A stretch of 64,000 nucleotides of DNA, from positions 62,001 to 126,000 of the forward strand of contig JAFUPN010000042.1 of the NCBI GenBank assembly GCA_017481205.1, in the 5' to 3' direction. Positions 43,407 to 53,069 of this stretch are shown in pieces. The stretch comes from Clostridia bacterium (lineage in GTDB: Bacteria > Bacillota > Clostridia > UMGS1810). The notes below the pieces were generated by a model that was not told the DNA's origin, made no database searches, and saw only the letters and a program-made list of their open reading frames with translations. Positions within the stretch are counted from its first letter, which is position 1, and each line of letters starts with the position of its first letter. A program made the position numbers and the translations under genes.

Positions 43407-44828
43407 GTGAACAGTACTCTGAAGGTAAGAAATCTGAAATCGGAAAATATCTGTTCCATGATTCTTGATTTGTTTTTGCTTCTGGTTATAGCAATGGGTC
43501 TGTGGTTAGTTATGCCGGCATACTTTATTGTAGGAGACAAAAATGAAATAGTTCTTAATCTGTTGTATGCATTCGGTATTATGTGTTTTATGGCTGCATT
43601 GGAAAAATACTCGGTAACCATTGCAGGTATGCAGGAGAAGGTTGTTATAAATGTGCTTTCGGCACTGTACACATTTGTATGTATGTGCATAGTCAATCTG
43701 ATATTTTTTAACGTCAGGGAAAAATACATATCCGATGTCATTTATGCTTTGTTGGCAGTGGCCTTATTGACTGCATCGGATTACATAATGAAAATAATTT
43801 TTGCCAATCCGAAGAGGTATAGAAAGCCAAGACTTCTTATCATAAGCTCTCGCGAAAAGACATTTTTGAGAATGAAGAGAATAAAATACGGAGCCTTGAG
43901 TTCATACGATTCCTGGTATGAAAACCTGGATGGTATTGATTTTGGAGAGTTTAAGGAATTTGCCAAAAAACGTTTTTCGGAATTTGATGCAATATGTATT
44001 CTGGACGGTCTCGGAGAGAATGAATACAACATAGCGGTGAAAACAGCCATAAACCTTCAGAAGGATCTCTTCATAGTACCCAATATGATAGACGTAGGAA
44101 AAACCAATGCAAAGCAGGTACGTTTTGACGATGTTCTTACATTATATATGCCTAAGCATTACATATCCAGAGCGGAGTTTTTGCTGAAAAGAATTATGGA
44201 TCTTGTGATCGGCACATTTGCTCTGATAGTTGCAGCTGTTCCCATGCTGATTATAGCTATTGCAATTAAGCTGACTTCGCCAGGTCCGGTGCTCTATAAG
44301 CAGGAGAGAATGACTAAAGACAAAAAACGGTTTATGATATATAAATTCCGTACGATGATTCCGGATGCAGAGAAGCTCACCGGTCCCAAATTTGCAGAGA
44401 AGGATGACCCGAGAATAACCAAAATCGGAAAAATCCTCAGGTCCTGCAGACTGGATGAGTTGCCGCAGATTTTCAACATCCTGAAATCTGATATGAGCAT
44501 TGTCGGTCCCAGACCCGAGCGCCCTGTCTTTGTAGAGCATTTTGAAAAAGAAATAGAGAATTATGATTACCGTTTTGCTGTGAAAGCGGGTCTTACAAGC
44601 TTGTCTCATGTATACGGCAGGTATTCTACATATATTCACGACAGAACATATTACGATATATTTTATATAACAAACTATTCCTTCCTTATGGATTTGAAAA
44701 TAATACTTCTTACGACAAAGACAATGTTTATTAAATCTTCTGCGGAGGGTGAGGATGATTTTAAAGAAAATACATCCGTGGAAAATATAAATAAATCAAC
44801 AAAAATAAAGGAGGAAGTTAATCTATGA
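43407..44828 (+). CDS. Polyisoprenyl-phosphate sugar-1-phosphate transferase (priming enzyme)
   Basis: 473 residues. Four N-terminal transmembrane helices (about 15-130), a CoA-binding-like middle domain, a further membrane segment near 270-292 and the C-terminal bacterial sugar transferase domain with PGPVLYKQERMT, MIYKFRTM and DELPQIFNILKSDMSIVGPRPER. It attaches the first sugar-phosphate to undecaprenyl-phosphate and so starts the repeat unit. It ends in ATGA overlapping the next start. Confidence 0.94.
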   Translation: MNSTLKVRNLKSENICSMILDLFLLLVIAMGLWLVMPAYFIVGDKNEIVLNLLYAFGIMCFMAALEKYSVTIAGMQEKVVINVLSALYTFVCMCIVNLIFFNVREKYISDVIYALLAVALLTASDYIMKIIFANPKRYRKPRLLIISSREKTFLRMKRIKYGALSSYDSWYENLDGIDFGEFKEFAKKRFSEFDAICILDGLGENEYNIAVKTAINLQKDLFIVPNMIDVGKTNAKQVRFDDVLTLYMPKHYISRAEFLLKRIMDLVIGTFALIVAAVPMLIIAIAIKLTSPGPVLYKQERMTKDKKRFMIYKFRTMIPDAEKLTGPKFAEKDDPRITKIGKILRSCRLDELPQIFNILKSDMSIVGPRPERPVFVEHFEKEIENYDYRFAVKAGLTSLSHVYGRYSTYIHDRTYYDIFYITNYSFLMDLKIILLTTKTMFIKSSAEGEDDFKENTSVENINKSTKIKEEVNL

Positions 44829-46369
44829 AAATTATGAAAAAGCCTATAAAAAATGTTAAAAAAGTAATTTATCAGGGGCGTATTCAAAAATTCAGACGAT
44901 TTATCGCGTTGATGGTTATCGGAGGTATTCTTGCTTCTGCAGGATATTTCGTGATGACAGCATACAGCGATTACGCATCGTCCACAGCACACGTAGTGCT
45001 GACGTACCCTGAGATTGCAGAGTCCCAGTATCCCGATGGCAGCAGATTTACATATTATGATTTTGTAAACCTTGAACGCCTCGAGGAAGCTCTTGATGTA
45101 ATGCAGTCCAACGGAAAGTACGAGAGCTATACGGTTGATGATATAAAGGACAGCTTTTATGTGCGAAGCTACCTTGATGCATCAGCAAGCAATGATGTTG
45201 CACTTGCACGTCTTGACGGAAATGATTTCAGCTATGTGGCAAATGAGTATAAAATCAGCTTTACACAGCCGCATGACTATGGAAATGACAATATATTAAA
45301 GAAGATTGTTTCCCCTAACTACAGCGACGAATTCCTCAAGGTTCTTGTGGATATAAATAAAAAGTATATTGCTGAGACGAAAAGCGGTAAAGCCGGCTTT
45401 GATATTATTACAGAGCTGGGAGATATGTATGGTTATGATTATGATGAAAAAACAGAGGTATATAAGACCAAGATAAATGCCATTGTTTCATATCTTAAGA
45501 CCTTGGAAAGCACGGCTCCGAATTTTATTTCCGAAGAATACAAAATGTCTCTTAAGGATGTGGCAGGAAAATATGAGCTTCTGCTTGCAAACAAGCTGGA
45601 CGGTATAGCTGATTTTATTGAATCTTCAGGAATTTCCAGGAATACAGAGGTTGCGGTAAATAAGCTTAATGTTAATCTGGAAAACAGTACCTTGAAGTAT
45701 AACAAGTATCGCAGCGAAGCGGAAATCACCAGATATGCAATGCAGAATTATGACCAGACATTTACGGAAAACCTTATTAATGTAGTAAGAGATGAGGCAC
45801 AGGGCTTGTATCAGGCAAGACCCAAGACCGCATTTGATAAGGTAGTAACAAAAAACAACACAGCAGAAGAGTTTGTTTCTGAATACAGAGAATCAATAAA
45901 TAACCTTAATCAGGAGCTTGTGATATTCAAAGGCAGTGTTATAGATGTGGTTGATGAAGCAGCCGAAGCCGAGGCTGCTGCAGCCGAAGGGGCAGAACAG
46001 GCGGCGCCTGCTGAGAATGCTGCTCCCGCTCCTGCTCAGGGAATCAGCCATGAGGATAAAAACAGACTTGCCGAAAAATGTGATACTCTGTTTGCTGATC
46101 TGGATAAGGAATACGGTGAGCTTACCAAGATTGCATGTTATGTTGTGGATGATTGCCTCAATATAACCAACGAAAAGTATATGACTGCGGATATTACGAG
46201 AGACAATATATTCAATGCATCGCTTGCCACAAAGCTTCTGGCTATGTTCTTTGCCGGAGCTGTCCTGATGTTTGTTCTTTGCATGGTTTTCTCTATTCTT
46301 GCAGACAGTGCAGAGCTCAGACGTAAGAATAAATTATTAAAGAAAATATCTGAAGAGAAGGGAGCGTGA
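44825..46369 (+). CDS. Wzz-like chain-length/co-polymerase protein
   Basis: 514 residues. One transmembrane segment near residues 25-45 and one near 470-495 bracket a long helical extracytoplasmic region with an Ala/Pro/Glu-rich linker (AEAEAAAAEGAEQAAPAEN) around 385. This is the topology of Wzz/BY-kinase adaptor proteins, but the usual motifs are weak. No tyrosine-kinase gene is near. It probably helps set chain length or export of the glycan. It overlaps its upstream neighbour by 4 bases. Confidence 0.75.
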   Translation: MKIMKKPIKNVKKVIYQGRIQKFRRFIALMVIGGILASAGYFVMTAYSDYASSTAHVVLTYPEIAESQYPDGSRFTYYDFVNLERLEEALDVMQSNGKYESYTVDDIKDSFYVRSYLDASASNDVALARLDGNDFSYVANEYKISFTQPHDYGNDNILKKIVSPNYSDEFLKVLVDINKKYIAETKSGKAGFDIITELGDMYGYDYDEKTEVYKTKINAIVSYLKTLESTAPNFISEEYKMSLKDVAGKYELLLANKLDGIADFIESSGISRNTEVAVNKLNVNLENSTLKYNKYRSEAEITRYAMQNYDQTFTENLINVVRDEAQGLYQARPKTAFDKVVTKNNTAEEFVSEYRESINNLNQELVIFKGSVIDVVDEAAEAEAAAAEGAEQAAPAENAAPAPAQGISHEDKNRLAEKCDTLFADLDKEYGELTKIACYVVDDCLNITNEKYMTADITRDNIFNASLATKLLAMFFAGAVLMFVLCMVFSILADSAELRRKNKLLKKISEEKGA

Positions 46370-46373
46370 CAAT

Positions 46374-48581
46374 ATGAAAGCTTTAAATATTTATGACATT
46401 GTTGATATTGTTCGCAAATCTTTTTTAAGAATACTGGCTTTGGCTCTTGTAATAGGTATTGTAACATTTATTGTTGCAAGTAGTCTGCAGTCCTATACCT
46501 GCTCACTTGGATTTAAGTACAACCATGAGGGTGCGGCAGATGGTCTGGCACCTGACGGCAAGAGCAAGCTTGACCCCTATGAAATTCAAAACCCTGTTGT
46601 AATACAGGCGGCTTTAAAGGGTATTGGAATTGTTGACAAAAAGGCTGATATAAATGGTATTAGACAAAACATCTCAATTTCAAAGGTTGTTACAGAATTG
46701 GACAGTGAGGTTTCCGAATCAGCGGCTCTCCTTGGTGAAAAATACGAGGCGCCTGCTACGGAATACAGAATGAAGCTTACCTATAATGCTGACCTTGGCG
46801 ACAAATTCGGTCCCAAAATATTTACTTCAATCATAAATGAGTATGACGAGTTTTTACTTGATAAGTATTACAACAGAAAGACTGTATCGGATTTTGCAAA
46901 GATAGTAGATAACTCCAGTGCTGACTATATTAATATTGCTGATATAATGGCTTCTGAAATAGACAGTATTATAGAATATCTCAACTCTATGTCAGAGTGG
47001 TATCCGGATTTCCGCTCCAAGAATACAGGTTATACCTTCGGTGAACTGGCTTCCATATATCAGAATATACGAAACGTACAGCACGCTAAGTTTTACGGAA
47101 ATATCCGTGCCGGAAACCTTGCCAAGGATTCTGAAATGGTAATAAAGAGCTACCAGACAAAATGCAAGGAGCTCGGCGAGCAGCAGCGCATTAGCTGGGA
47201 TATATCCGAAAAATACAAGTCATCAATTATTACCTTCTATGATTCATATAAGGCTGCAGGCTTGTATAAACAGGCTGAGAATGTTCAGGAAAATGTTGAT
47301 TCCTCAAATAACCGTGACAGAGAAATTATCGACCATTATGATGTAGAGGAGTACATAAACACATATGACGGCATAGTTACCAGCTATGTAGACAATGCGG
47401 TAAACTCTTCAAAAGCCGGACACGATATCAACTACTATACCAATATTATAAACTCATATAAAAATGATACGGTAGACAGTGCAATAAAAGAAAGACTTCT
47501 TAAAATAAATGAACAGGTATTTGAAGAAATCCGTGCTCTTTCCGCTAAGTACAGCGGTATAGCCAACGAAAGCATACAAGAGCTTTTTGACACAAAGGTT
47601 ACTACAGACCTGCAGTATCTTATAGCTCCGGAGGTTGTTACGGATATTCCTGTAAACTTTATAACATTATTTGCAATCGTTCTGGCATTTGGGCTGCTGC
47701 TCATGTTCAATATATTTGTAGAGTTTGCCAAGTCATTTGCTCAGACAAATGATGGTGTGGATATAAGCATCACTAATACAGTCGGCGGTGAAAAAGCCGA
47801 TGATTCTTCTGACGATATGGACGACCTGCACCGCCTGGTATTTGAACAGTGCAGAAAGGGCTTTAATGAGTTCTATCTTGTATATCAGGATATGCTCAGC
47901 TGCAAGAACGATGGAAAAGCACATATGGAAACCTTTATCAGATGGAACAATCCCAAGCTCGGTATGGTTTCACCCGGCAGAATTATTGAATGTGTTTCAC
48001 AGCTCAATATATTTGACGATCTCAATAAGTGGATTATAATGAATGTGTGCAAGGATATAAAGAAAATTCACAAAAAGACAGATGAGTATCCCGTAATTCA
48101 TATTAACTGCCCTCACTCAGAGCTTGGCGGCTTCAAAATCAATGATATCATCATCAACTGTCTTAAAGAGACTAATGTTCCTGCAAGCAGTATTTGCCTT
48201 GAGCTGAACGGCGAAGAAATATCTGCTTCTCTTGAAGAAATACTGTTTGTTAAAAAGATGGGTATATCGGTATGTATCGACAGATTTGATAACTCTGATG
48301 AAAACGATGAGATTATCAGTGTAATTGAGCCCGAATATGTAAAGATGAGCATGGATATTCTCAATTATGATATGTATGCTACATCAAAGGATGATATCAT
48401 CAGCTCTGCATTTGATATGATAACCTATTTGTCTGAGGTTATCAGAAAGTGCCATGATAAGAAAATCAAAGTATGCTTGTGCGGTGTAGAGGATAAGAGT
48501 CAGGACAAAATAGTTTCTATGATTGATCTTGACTACAAGCAGGGTTACTATTACGGAAAGCCTCAGAAAATTACATACTAA
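46374..48581 (+). CDS. Wzz-like membrane protein fused to a degenerate EAL domain
   Basis: 735 residues. Transmembrane segments near 18-38 and 427-449 bracket a Wzz-like extracytoplasmic helical domain, so the C-terminal 285 residues are cytoplasmic. That part is an EAL domain: YLVYQDMLSCK, METFIRW in place of EAL (E519), NCPHS, CLELNGEE (E610), CIDRFDN in place of DDFG (D636, R637), YVKMSMD (K657), CGVED (E706) and KQGYYYGKPQ. The second metal-binding Asp is Arg. It therefore looks able to bind c-di-GMP but not to cut it: a receptor built into a chain-length protein. It starts 4 bases after the preceding Wzz-like gene. Confidence 0.85.
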   Translation: MKALNIYDIVDIVRKSFLRILALALVIGIVTFIVASSLQSYTCSLGFKYNHEGAADGLAPDGKSKLDPYEIQNPVVIQAALKGIGIVDKKADINGIRQNISISKVVTELDSEVSESAALLGEKYEAPATEYRMKLTYNADLGDKFGPKIFTSIINEYDEFLLDKYYNRKTVSDFAKIVDNSSADYINIADIMASEIDSIIEYLNSMSEWYPDFRSKNTGYTFGELASIYQNIRNVQHAKFYGNIRAGNLAKDSEMVIKSYQTKCKELGEQQRISWDISEKYKSSIITFYDSYKAAGLYKQAENVQENVDSSNNRDREIIDHYDVEEYINTYDGIVTSYVDNAVNSSKAGHDINYYTNIINSYKNDTVDSAIKERLLKINEQVFEEIRALSAKYSGIANESIQELFDTKVTTDLQYLIAPEVVTDIPVNFITLFAIVLAFGLLLMFNIFVEFAKSFAQTNDGVDISITNTVGGEKADDSSDDMDDLHRLVFEQCRKGFNEFYLVYQDMLSCKNDGKAHMETFIRWNNPKLGMVSPGRIIECVSQLNIFDDLNKWIIMNVCKDIKKIHKKTDEYPVIHINCPHSELGGFKINDIIINCLKETNVPASSICLELNGEEISASLEEILFVKKMGISVCIDRFDNSDENDEIISVIEPEYVKMSMDILNYDMYATSKDDIISSAFDMITYLSEVIRKCHDKKIKVCLCGVEDKSQDKIVSMIDLDYKQGYYYGKPQKITY

Positions 48582-48599
48582 GAGATGGAGCGTTAATAC

Positions 48600-49448
48600 A
48601 TGAAAATATTCAAAAGGATATCTGTCATGTTGTGCATAATAATTGTGATTATCCTCGTTGTGCTGTCGGTCAATGAAAGGTTAAATGAGCGGGTTGTGCT
48701 GACTGAGTATACCTTCAGCCACGAGGAGGTACCGGAGTCTTTTGAAGGCTACAAAATAATGCTGATTTCAGATTTGCATGAAGCTCCCTTTGCTGAGCAG
48801 ATTATAGAGCATATATATGACCAAAAGCCTGATATAATTGCCATTACAGGCGATATGGTTCAGCTACCTGGCTGCACAGTTGATGAAACTCTAAAAATCG
48901 GCAGAGCGGTTAAGGATATCCCCATATATGCAGTATCGGGAAATCATGATACTCAGTGCGGAGCTTATTACGAGGTTATGAATGCTCTTGTCGATGAGGG
49001 TATAATTCCTCTTGAAAACGACAGTGTATGTATTGAAAAAGGGGAAGAAAGTATTTTGCTGCTGGGTATTAAGGACCCGCGGCATGATGCCGTCTCGGCT
49101 GAACAATATGAAAAAATACGGAATCGCATAGAAAGTGAATTTCCCATCGGGCCTTGCTTTTCTGTATTACTCAGCCATCGGGCGGATATGTATCCGGAAA
49201 TAAAGGATACAAAAGTGGATTTGATACTGTCGGGGCATCTCCACGGCGGAATCATAAGATTGCCGTTTGTGGGCGGCATTATTGGCAAAAACGGGAAAAA
49301 TTCTTTGCTTCCGGCTTATGAATACGGCGTGGTAAAGGAGGGCGACTCTGCAACCATGATTGTAAGCGGCGGCTGTGATAAAAATCCCAAAAAGAAGAGA
49401 TATTTCAATCCCCCTGAGGTTGTTTTGGTAACCCTTGAAGGAGAATAG
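48600..49448 (+). CDS. Membrane-anchored metallophosphoesterase
   Basis: 282 residues. One N-terminal transmembrane helix (8-24), then the calcineurin-like motifs ISDLHEA, TGDMV, SGNHDT, LLSHRAD and SGHLHGG. Relatives (YkuE type) act on lipid or nucleotide phosphates at the membrane. Within a glycan operon it might recycle a phospholipid or nucleotide by-product; its substrate is unknown. Confidence 0.92.
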   Translation: MKIFKRISVMLCIIIVIILVVLSVNERLNERVVLTEYTFSHEEVPESFEGYKIMLISDLHEAPFAEQIIEHIYDQKPDIIAITGDMVQLPGCTVDETLKIGRAVKDIPIYAVSGNHDTQCGAYYEVMNALVDEGIIPLENDSVCIEKGEESILLLGIKDPRHDAVSAEQYEKIRNRIESEFPIGPCFSVLLSHRADMYPEIKDTKVDLILSGHLHGGIIRLPFVGGIIGKNGKNSLLPAYEYGVVKEGDSATMIVSGGCDKNPKKKRYFNPPEVVLVTLEGE

Positions 49449-49453
49449 AGAAT

Positions 49454-50446
49454 ATGAAAAAAATCTTTTTTGTAATTCCGGTATATAAGGTTGAAAAATA
49501 CCTGCACCGCTGTGTAGATTCTGTAATATCACAAACCTATGATAACACGGCAATTATCCTAGTGGACGATGGTTCGCCGGATAATTGCCCCGGCATATGC
49601 GATGATTATGCCCGGAGGTATGACAATATCAAGGTGATACACAAGCAAAACGGAGGTTTGTCCGACGCCAGAAATGTCGGTATAGAATATGTCCGGCAAA
49701 TTGCAGCTGCAGATGATTATATTACTTTTTTGGATTCCGATGATTATGTTAGCAAGGATTTTTCGAAGACACTGATTACTCTCTGTGAGGAAAACGGCTG
49801 TGATCTGGCACAATGCGATTATGAAAAGGGCAGCGGCGAGAGCTTTTCTGATACGGTAATAAAAAGCAGTATTGTATTTAAATCCGGCGAGGATATGCTC
49901 CTTGACCAGAGGCTTAAATCTCAGAGCTGGGCAAAAATATATAAACTGCACACCTTTGATAATGTGCTCTTTCCTCTGAAGGTTCTTAATGAAGATGAGT
50001 TTACCACATACCGTGCCGTATATAAGGCTGAGAGGGTCGCATTGATAAATAAAAAATTTTACTATTACTATCAGCATCCCGGCAGTATAATGGATGATAT
50101 CGCCAAAAGACTGAAAAACAATCCCCATCTTTTTGACTGGCTTGATGCCTATAAAGAGAGGATACGTTTTTTTGAGCAGGAGAGCAAGCCTCAGCAGATA
50201 ATGCGTACCCACGAGAAGATATGTACAGATGTTATTTTAAGATACTGCGAGCAGATGTATCTGAAAAAGAATGACAGGGATGAGGCACTTGTAAACGGTG
50301 AGTATATCCGTATATACAGAGAGCACTATAAGCTTATGCGGGGAAGAAAAGGTATTTCTCTCAAACGCAGATTAATGTATATGATGTTTTATATCATGCC
50401 CTACAGTGCAGTGCTCCCGGGAAAGCTTCTGGGTCTTAGAAAATAA
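49454..50446 (+). CDS. GT2-family glycosyltransferase
   Basis: 330 residues. FVIPVYKVEKYLHRCVDSVISQTY, LVDDGSPDNCPGICDDYA, GGLSDARN and DSDDYVSKDF are full GT-A motifs of family 2. The C-terminal helical region suggests a membrane-associated enzyme of the EpsJ/WcaA kind. It lies 6 bases after the phosphoesterase gene. Confidence 0.94.
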   Translation: MKKIFFVIPVYKVEKYLHRCVDSVISQTYDNTAIILVDDGSPDNCPGICDDYARRYDNIKVIHKQNGGLSDARNVGIEYVRQIAAADDYITFLDSDDYVSKDFSKTLITLCEENGCDLAQCDYEKGSGESFSDTVIKSSIVFKSGEDMLLDQRLKSQSWAKIYKLHTFDNVLFPLKVLNEDEFTTYRAVYKAERVALINKKFYYYYQHPGSIMDDIAKRLKNNPHLFDWLDAYKERIRFFEQESKPQQIMRTHEKICTDVILRYCEQMYLKKNDRDEALVNGEYIRIYREHYKLMRGRKGISLKRRLMYMMFYIMPYSAVLPGKLLGLRK

Positions 50447-50461
50447 AGGGGATGAATAGCC

Positions 50462-51661
50462 TTGAAATCCAAAATTAAAATATTGGTTGCGTTTATACAT
50501 GTTCACACAGGCGGTGCTATGACCTCGCTTGTGAATTTTCTTAATTCTCTTGATACTGATAAATATGAGGTTGATGTTATTTTTTATAAAAACGACGGAG
50601 ACAGATGCGGTATCAAAGACGAAATTAATATATTGCCTCAGGGAAAGGCTCATGAAAAATATGAGCTGAAGAATATTTTAAGGAAAATCTTCTCTCCTTC
50701 ATATGTGGCTGCAAAATGTCAGGATATATATTATAAAAAAATTGTAAAAAACAAGAAAAAAGCTGTTCAGATTATGTCCAAACAGGGCTATAAATTTTCT
50801 CCGGTTAGCACCAAGGAGTATGATGTTGCAGTAGCATATGAATTTGCCTGGCCCATGAATTATGTTATGAACTCGGTAAATGCAAAGAAGAAGATACTGT
50901 GGCATCATCTGGAGTTTGAAAAATCCGGTCTGGATTTCAATGTGGATAAAAAAGCTATGGATGATGCAGACGCGCTTGTTTTTGTAAGCGAGGATTGCAG
51001 GAGCTCATATAACAAAAATCATCCGGAGCACAGTCAAAAAACATATTTTATACCTAATATACTGTCATCCGGATATGTGAGAGCAAAGGGCCATGAGGAT
51101 GCTTTGCTACCCTTTGAATATACAGATGATGATATTAAATTCTTGTCTGTTGCCAGAATAAAATTTGACCACAAGGGCTTTGACCGTGCTGTAAGGGCAT
51201 TTGCAAGGTTAAAGTCTGACGGGCTGCTTGACAATGTAAAATGGCTGATAATAGGAAACGGCAGCGATTTGCCTGCCCTTAAGAAAATGATAGCGGAATA
51301 TGAGCTTCAGGATTGTATATATGCCATAGGCGAAAGGACCAATCCCATACCATATATGAAAAAGTTTGACGCGCTTCTGCTTCCGTCGCGCTATGAGGGC
51401 AAGCCTATGGTTGTTACCGAGGGCTTTATAATGGGTCTGGTGCCTGTGGTTACAAAATATACCTCTGCAGACGAGCAGATAAGAGACGGTGTTGACGGAC
51501 TGGTGTTTGATAATAACGAGGAAGCCTTGTATGAAGGCCTCAAAAATCTTCTGCAGAATCCGGAAGTGCTGAAGGAATTAAAGAAAACAGTTGACAATAC
51601 CGATTACGGTAATGAAAATGAAATAATACGCTTTGATGAGCTTATTGATAAATTATTGTGA
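50462..51661 (+). CDS. GT4-family glycosyltransferase
   Basis: 399 residues, read from a TTG after AAAGGGGATG; no nearer ATG exists. FIHVHTGGAMTSLVNFLNSL is the GT-B N-terminal loop, SVARIKFDHKGFDRAVRAF and LLPSRYEGKPMVVTEGFIMGLVPVV the donor side. Retaining glycosyl transfer to the glycan repeat unit is likely. Donor unknown. Confidence 0.92.
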   Translation: MKSKIKILVAFIHVHTGGAMTSLVNFLNSLDTDKYEVDVIFYKNDGDRCGIKDEINILPQGKAHEKYELKNILRKIFSPSYVAAKCQDIYYKKIVKNKKKAVQIMSKQGYKFSPVSTKEYDVAVAYEFAWPMNYVMNSVNAKKKILWHHLEFEKSGLDFNVDKKAMDDADALVFVSEDCRSSYNKNHPEHSQKTYFIPNILSSGYVRAKGHEDALLPFEYTDDDIKFLSVARIKFDHKGFDRAVRAFARLKSDGLLDNVKWLIIGNGSDLPALKKMIAEYELQDCIYAIGERTNPIPYMKKFDALLLPSRYEGKPMVVTEGFIMGLVPVVTKYTSADEQIRDGVDGLVFDNNEEALYEGLKNLLQNPEVLKELKKTVDNTDYGNENEIIRFDELIDKLL

Positions 51662-51677
51662 GGAGGATACGAGCGGT

Positions 51678-53051
51678 ATGGAAATGAATAATTCAATATC
51701 GGGAAATTCTATAGTCAGCGCTTTTAAGCCATATGACAGTAAGAAAAAATTCTATGATATAACATTTATCATAAGCTTTTTGTGTTGTCTTATTCCCGGT
51801 ACCTTTCCTGCACTTACGGTCTTTGCTTCGGTATTGATGCTTTTATGTATCCTGATAAACTATAAAAATGACAATTTTTATCTTTATGTACCTCTGTTTA
51901 TGTATATGAGATACATAATGCTTATCGGTGATACACCGGTATACAGAATTTATTCTTATCTTGCGGTATTAAAGTTTATCGGAGAGATATTCAGACTTAA
52001 ATTCAGACTTGCATATTTCCCTGCAATATTTGTAATTATTCTTCATAGCCTCTTTGCCCTTCCGCCTGTTGCAAGTGAATTTTACAACGATACTGTTGCC
52101 AGAGGTTTCAGAGTGGGTCTGAATGTTATTGTAGATATTGGATTGGGTTATCTGATACTCCATAAGGTATTGGAAAGTGCAGATTTGTTCAGAAAATTCC
52201 TGTATGTGTTTCTTATGGGAGGTATAGCTTCCGGAATATACGGCTGGTTTAATCCGGATGTTTCGGTAGATATAAATATCAGCGGTGCCGGAGTCCATAC
52301 AGTAAACAGAAATTTCGGAGCATTGAGCGACTCCAATTTCGCGGGTATTTACTATGGCTTGTGTGTTATGGGCGCCGTTGCATTAAAAGGAATACCCAAA
52401 TTGTTAAAAGTAGGTCTTGTACTGGTATTTTTGGTTCTGATTCTCCAGACAGCTTCTCTGTCAGCATTGCTTGTGCTGTTTTTGCTGTCCTGCTTTTATA
52501 TAATTCTGAAATATCGCCTAAAGTCGGTATTTATACTGTCGGGTGTGTTTTTGGCAGGAAGTGTGATTTTGACATTGTTGCTTGCCATACCTCAATTCCG
52601 TCAGTTGGATATGATAGCCGGTCTTATAATCAGAATTGAAGAAAAGCTTTCCTACATACCCAGAGGCAGGTGGGATTTGCTTACTACCTCCAGAACTGCT
52701 CTTTGGGGCGAAGCGTTGGAGGCTTTTGCAAACAAAAGCATCTGGGGTCAACTTATAGGCGGTACTGTTGTCACCATAGTTGCTGTTGACTATTCGGTAT
52801 TTCCGGCGGCTGTACATAACTCATATTTACAGAGCCTGCTGAATTTTGGCATTATAGGAACCGCGCTTATTTATCTGCCGCTTTTTGCAGTGTTTTTCTT
52901 CAGACTGTGCAGACATTTTTCCACTGAGAGCGGATATGAAAATGAAGATGTTAAGATTATGCAAATGCTGTTTTCCTTTGCATTTATAGTGTTCGGTGCA
53001 ACGGTTGACTTTTTTGTAGACTGGCCTTTGATGATATTTTACTTTATTTAA
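51678..53051 (+). CDS. O-antigen ligase/Wzy-type polymerase
   Basis: 457 residues from the ATG after GGAGGATACGAGCGGT; an in-frame start within the previous gene is less likely. About 11 transmembrane helices with a larger extracytoplasmic loop around residues 300-380 (RGRWDLLTTSRTALWGEALEAF), the layout of the Wzy_C/O-antigen polymerase superfamily. It would join flipped repeat units outside. A single gene of this kind in the locus fits a Wzx/Wzy-type pathway. Confidence 0.88.
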   Translation: MEMNNSISGNSIVSAFKPYDSKKKFYDITFIISFLCCLIPGTFPALTVFASVLMLLCILINYKNDNFYLYVPLFMYMRYIMLIGDTPVYRIYSYLAVLKFIGEIFRLKFRLAYFPAIFVIILHSLFALPPVASEFYNDTVARGFRVGLNVIVDIGLGYLILHKVLESADLFRKFLYVFLMGGIASGIYGWFNPDVSVDINISGAGVHTVNRNFGALSDSNFAGIYYGLCVMGAVALKGIPKLLKVGLVLVFLVLILQTASLSALLVLFLLSCFYIILKYRLKSVFILSGVFLAGSVILTLLLAIPQFRQLDMIAGLIIRIEEKLSYIPRGRWDLLTTSRTALWGEALEAFANKSIWGQLIGGTVVTIVAVDYSVFPAAVHNSYLQSLLNFGIIGTALIYLPLFAVFFFRLCRHFSTESGYENEDVKIMQMLFSFAFIVFGATVDFFVDWPLMIFYFI

Positions 53052-53069
53052 CAGGGAGTGAGCTGACTG

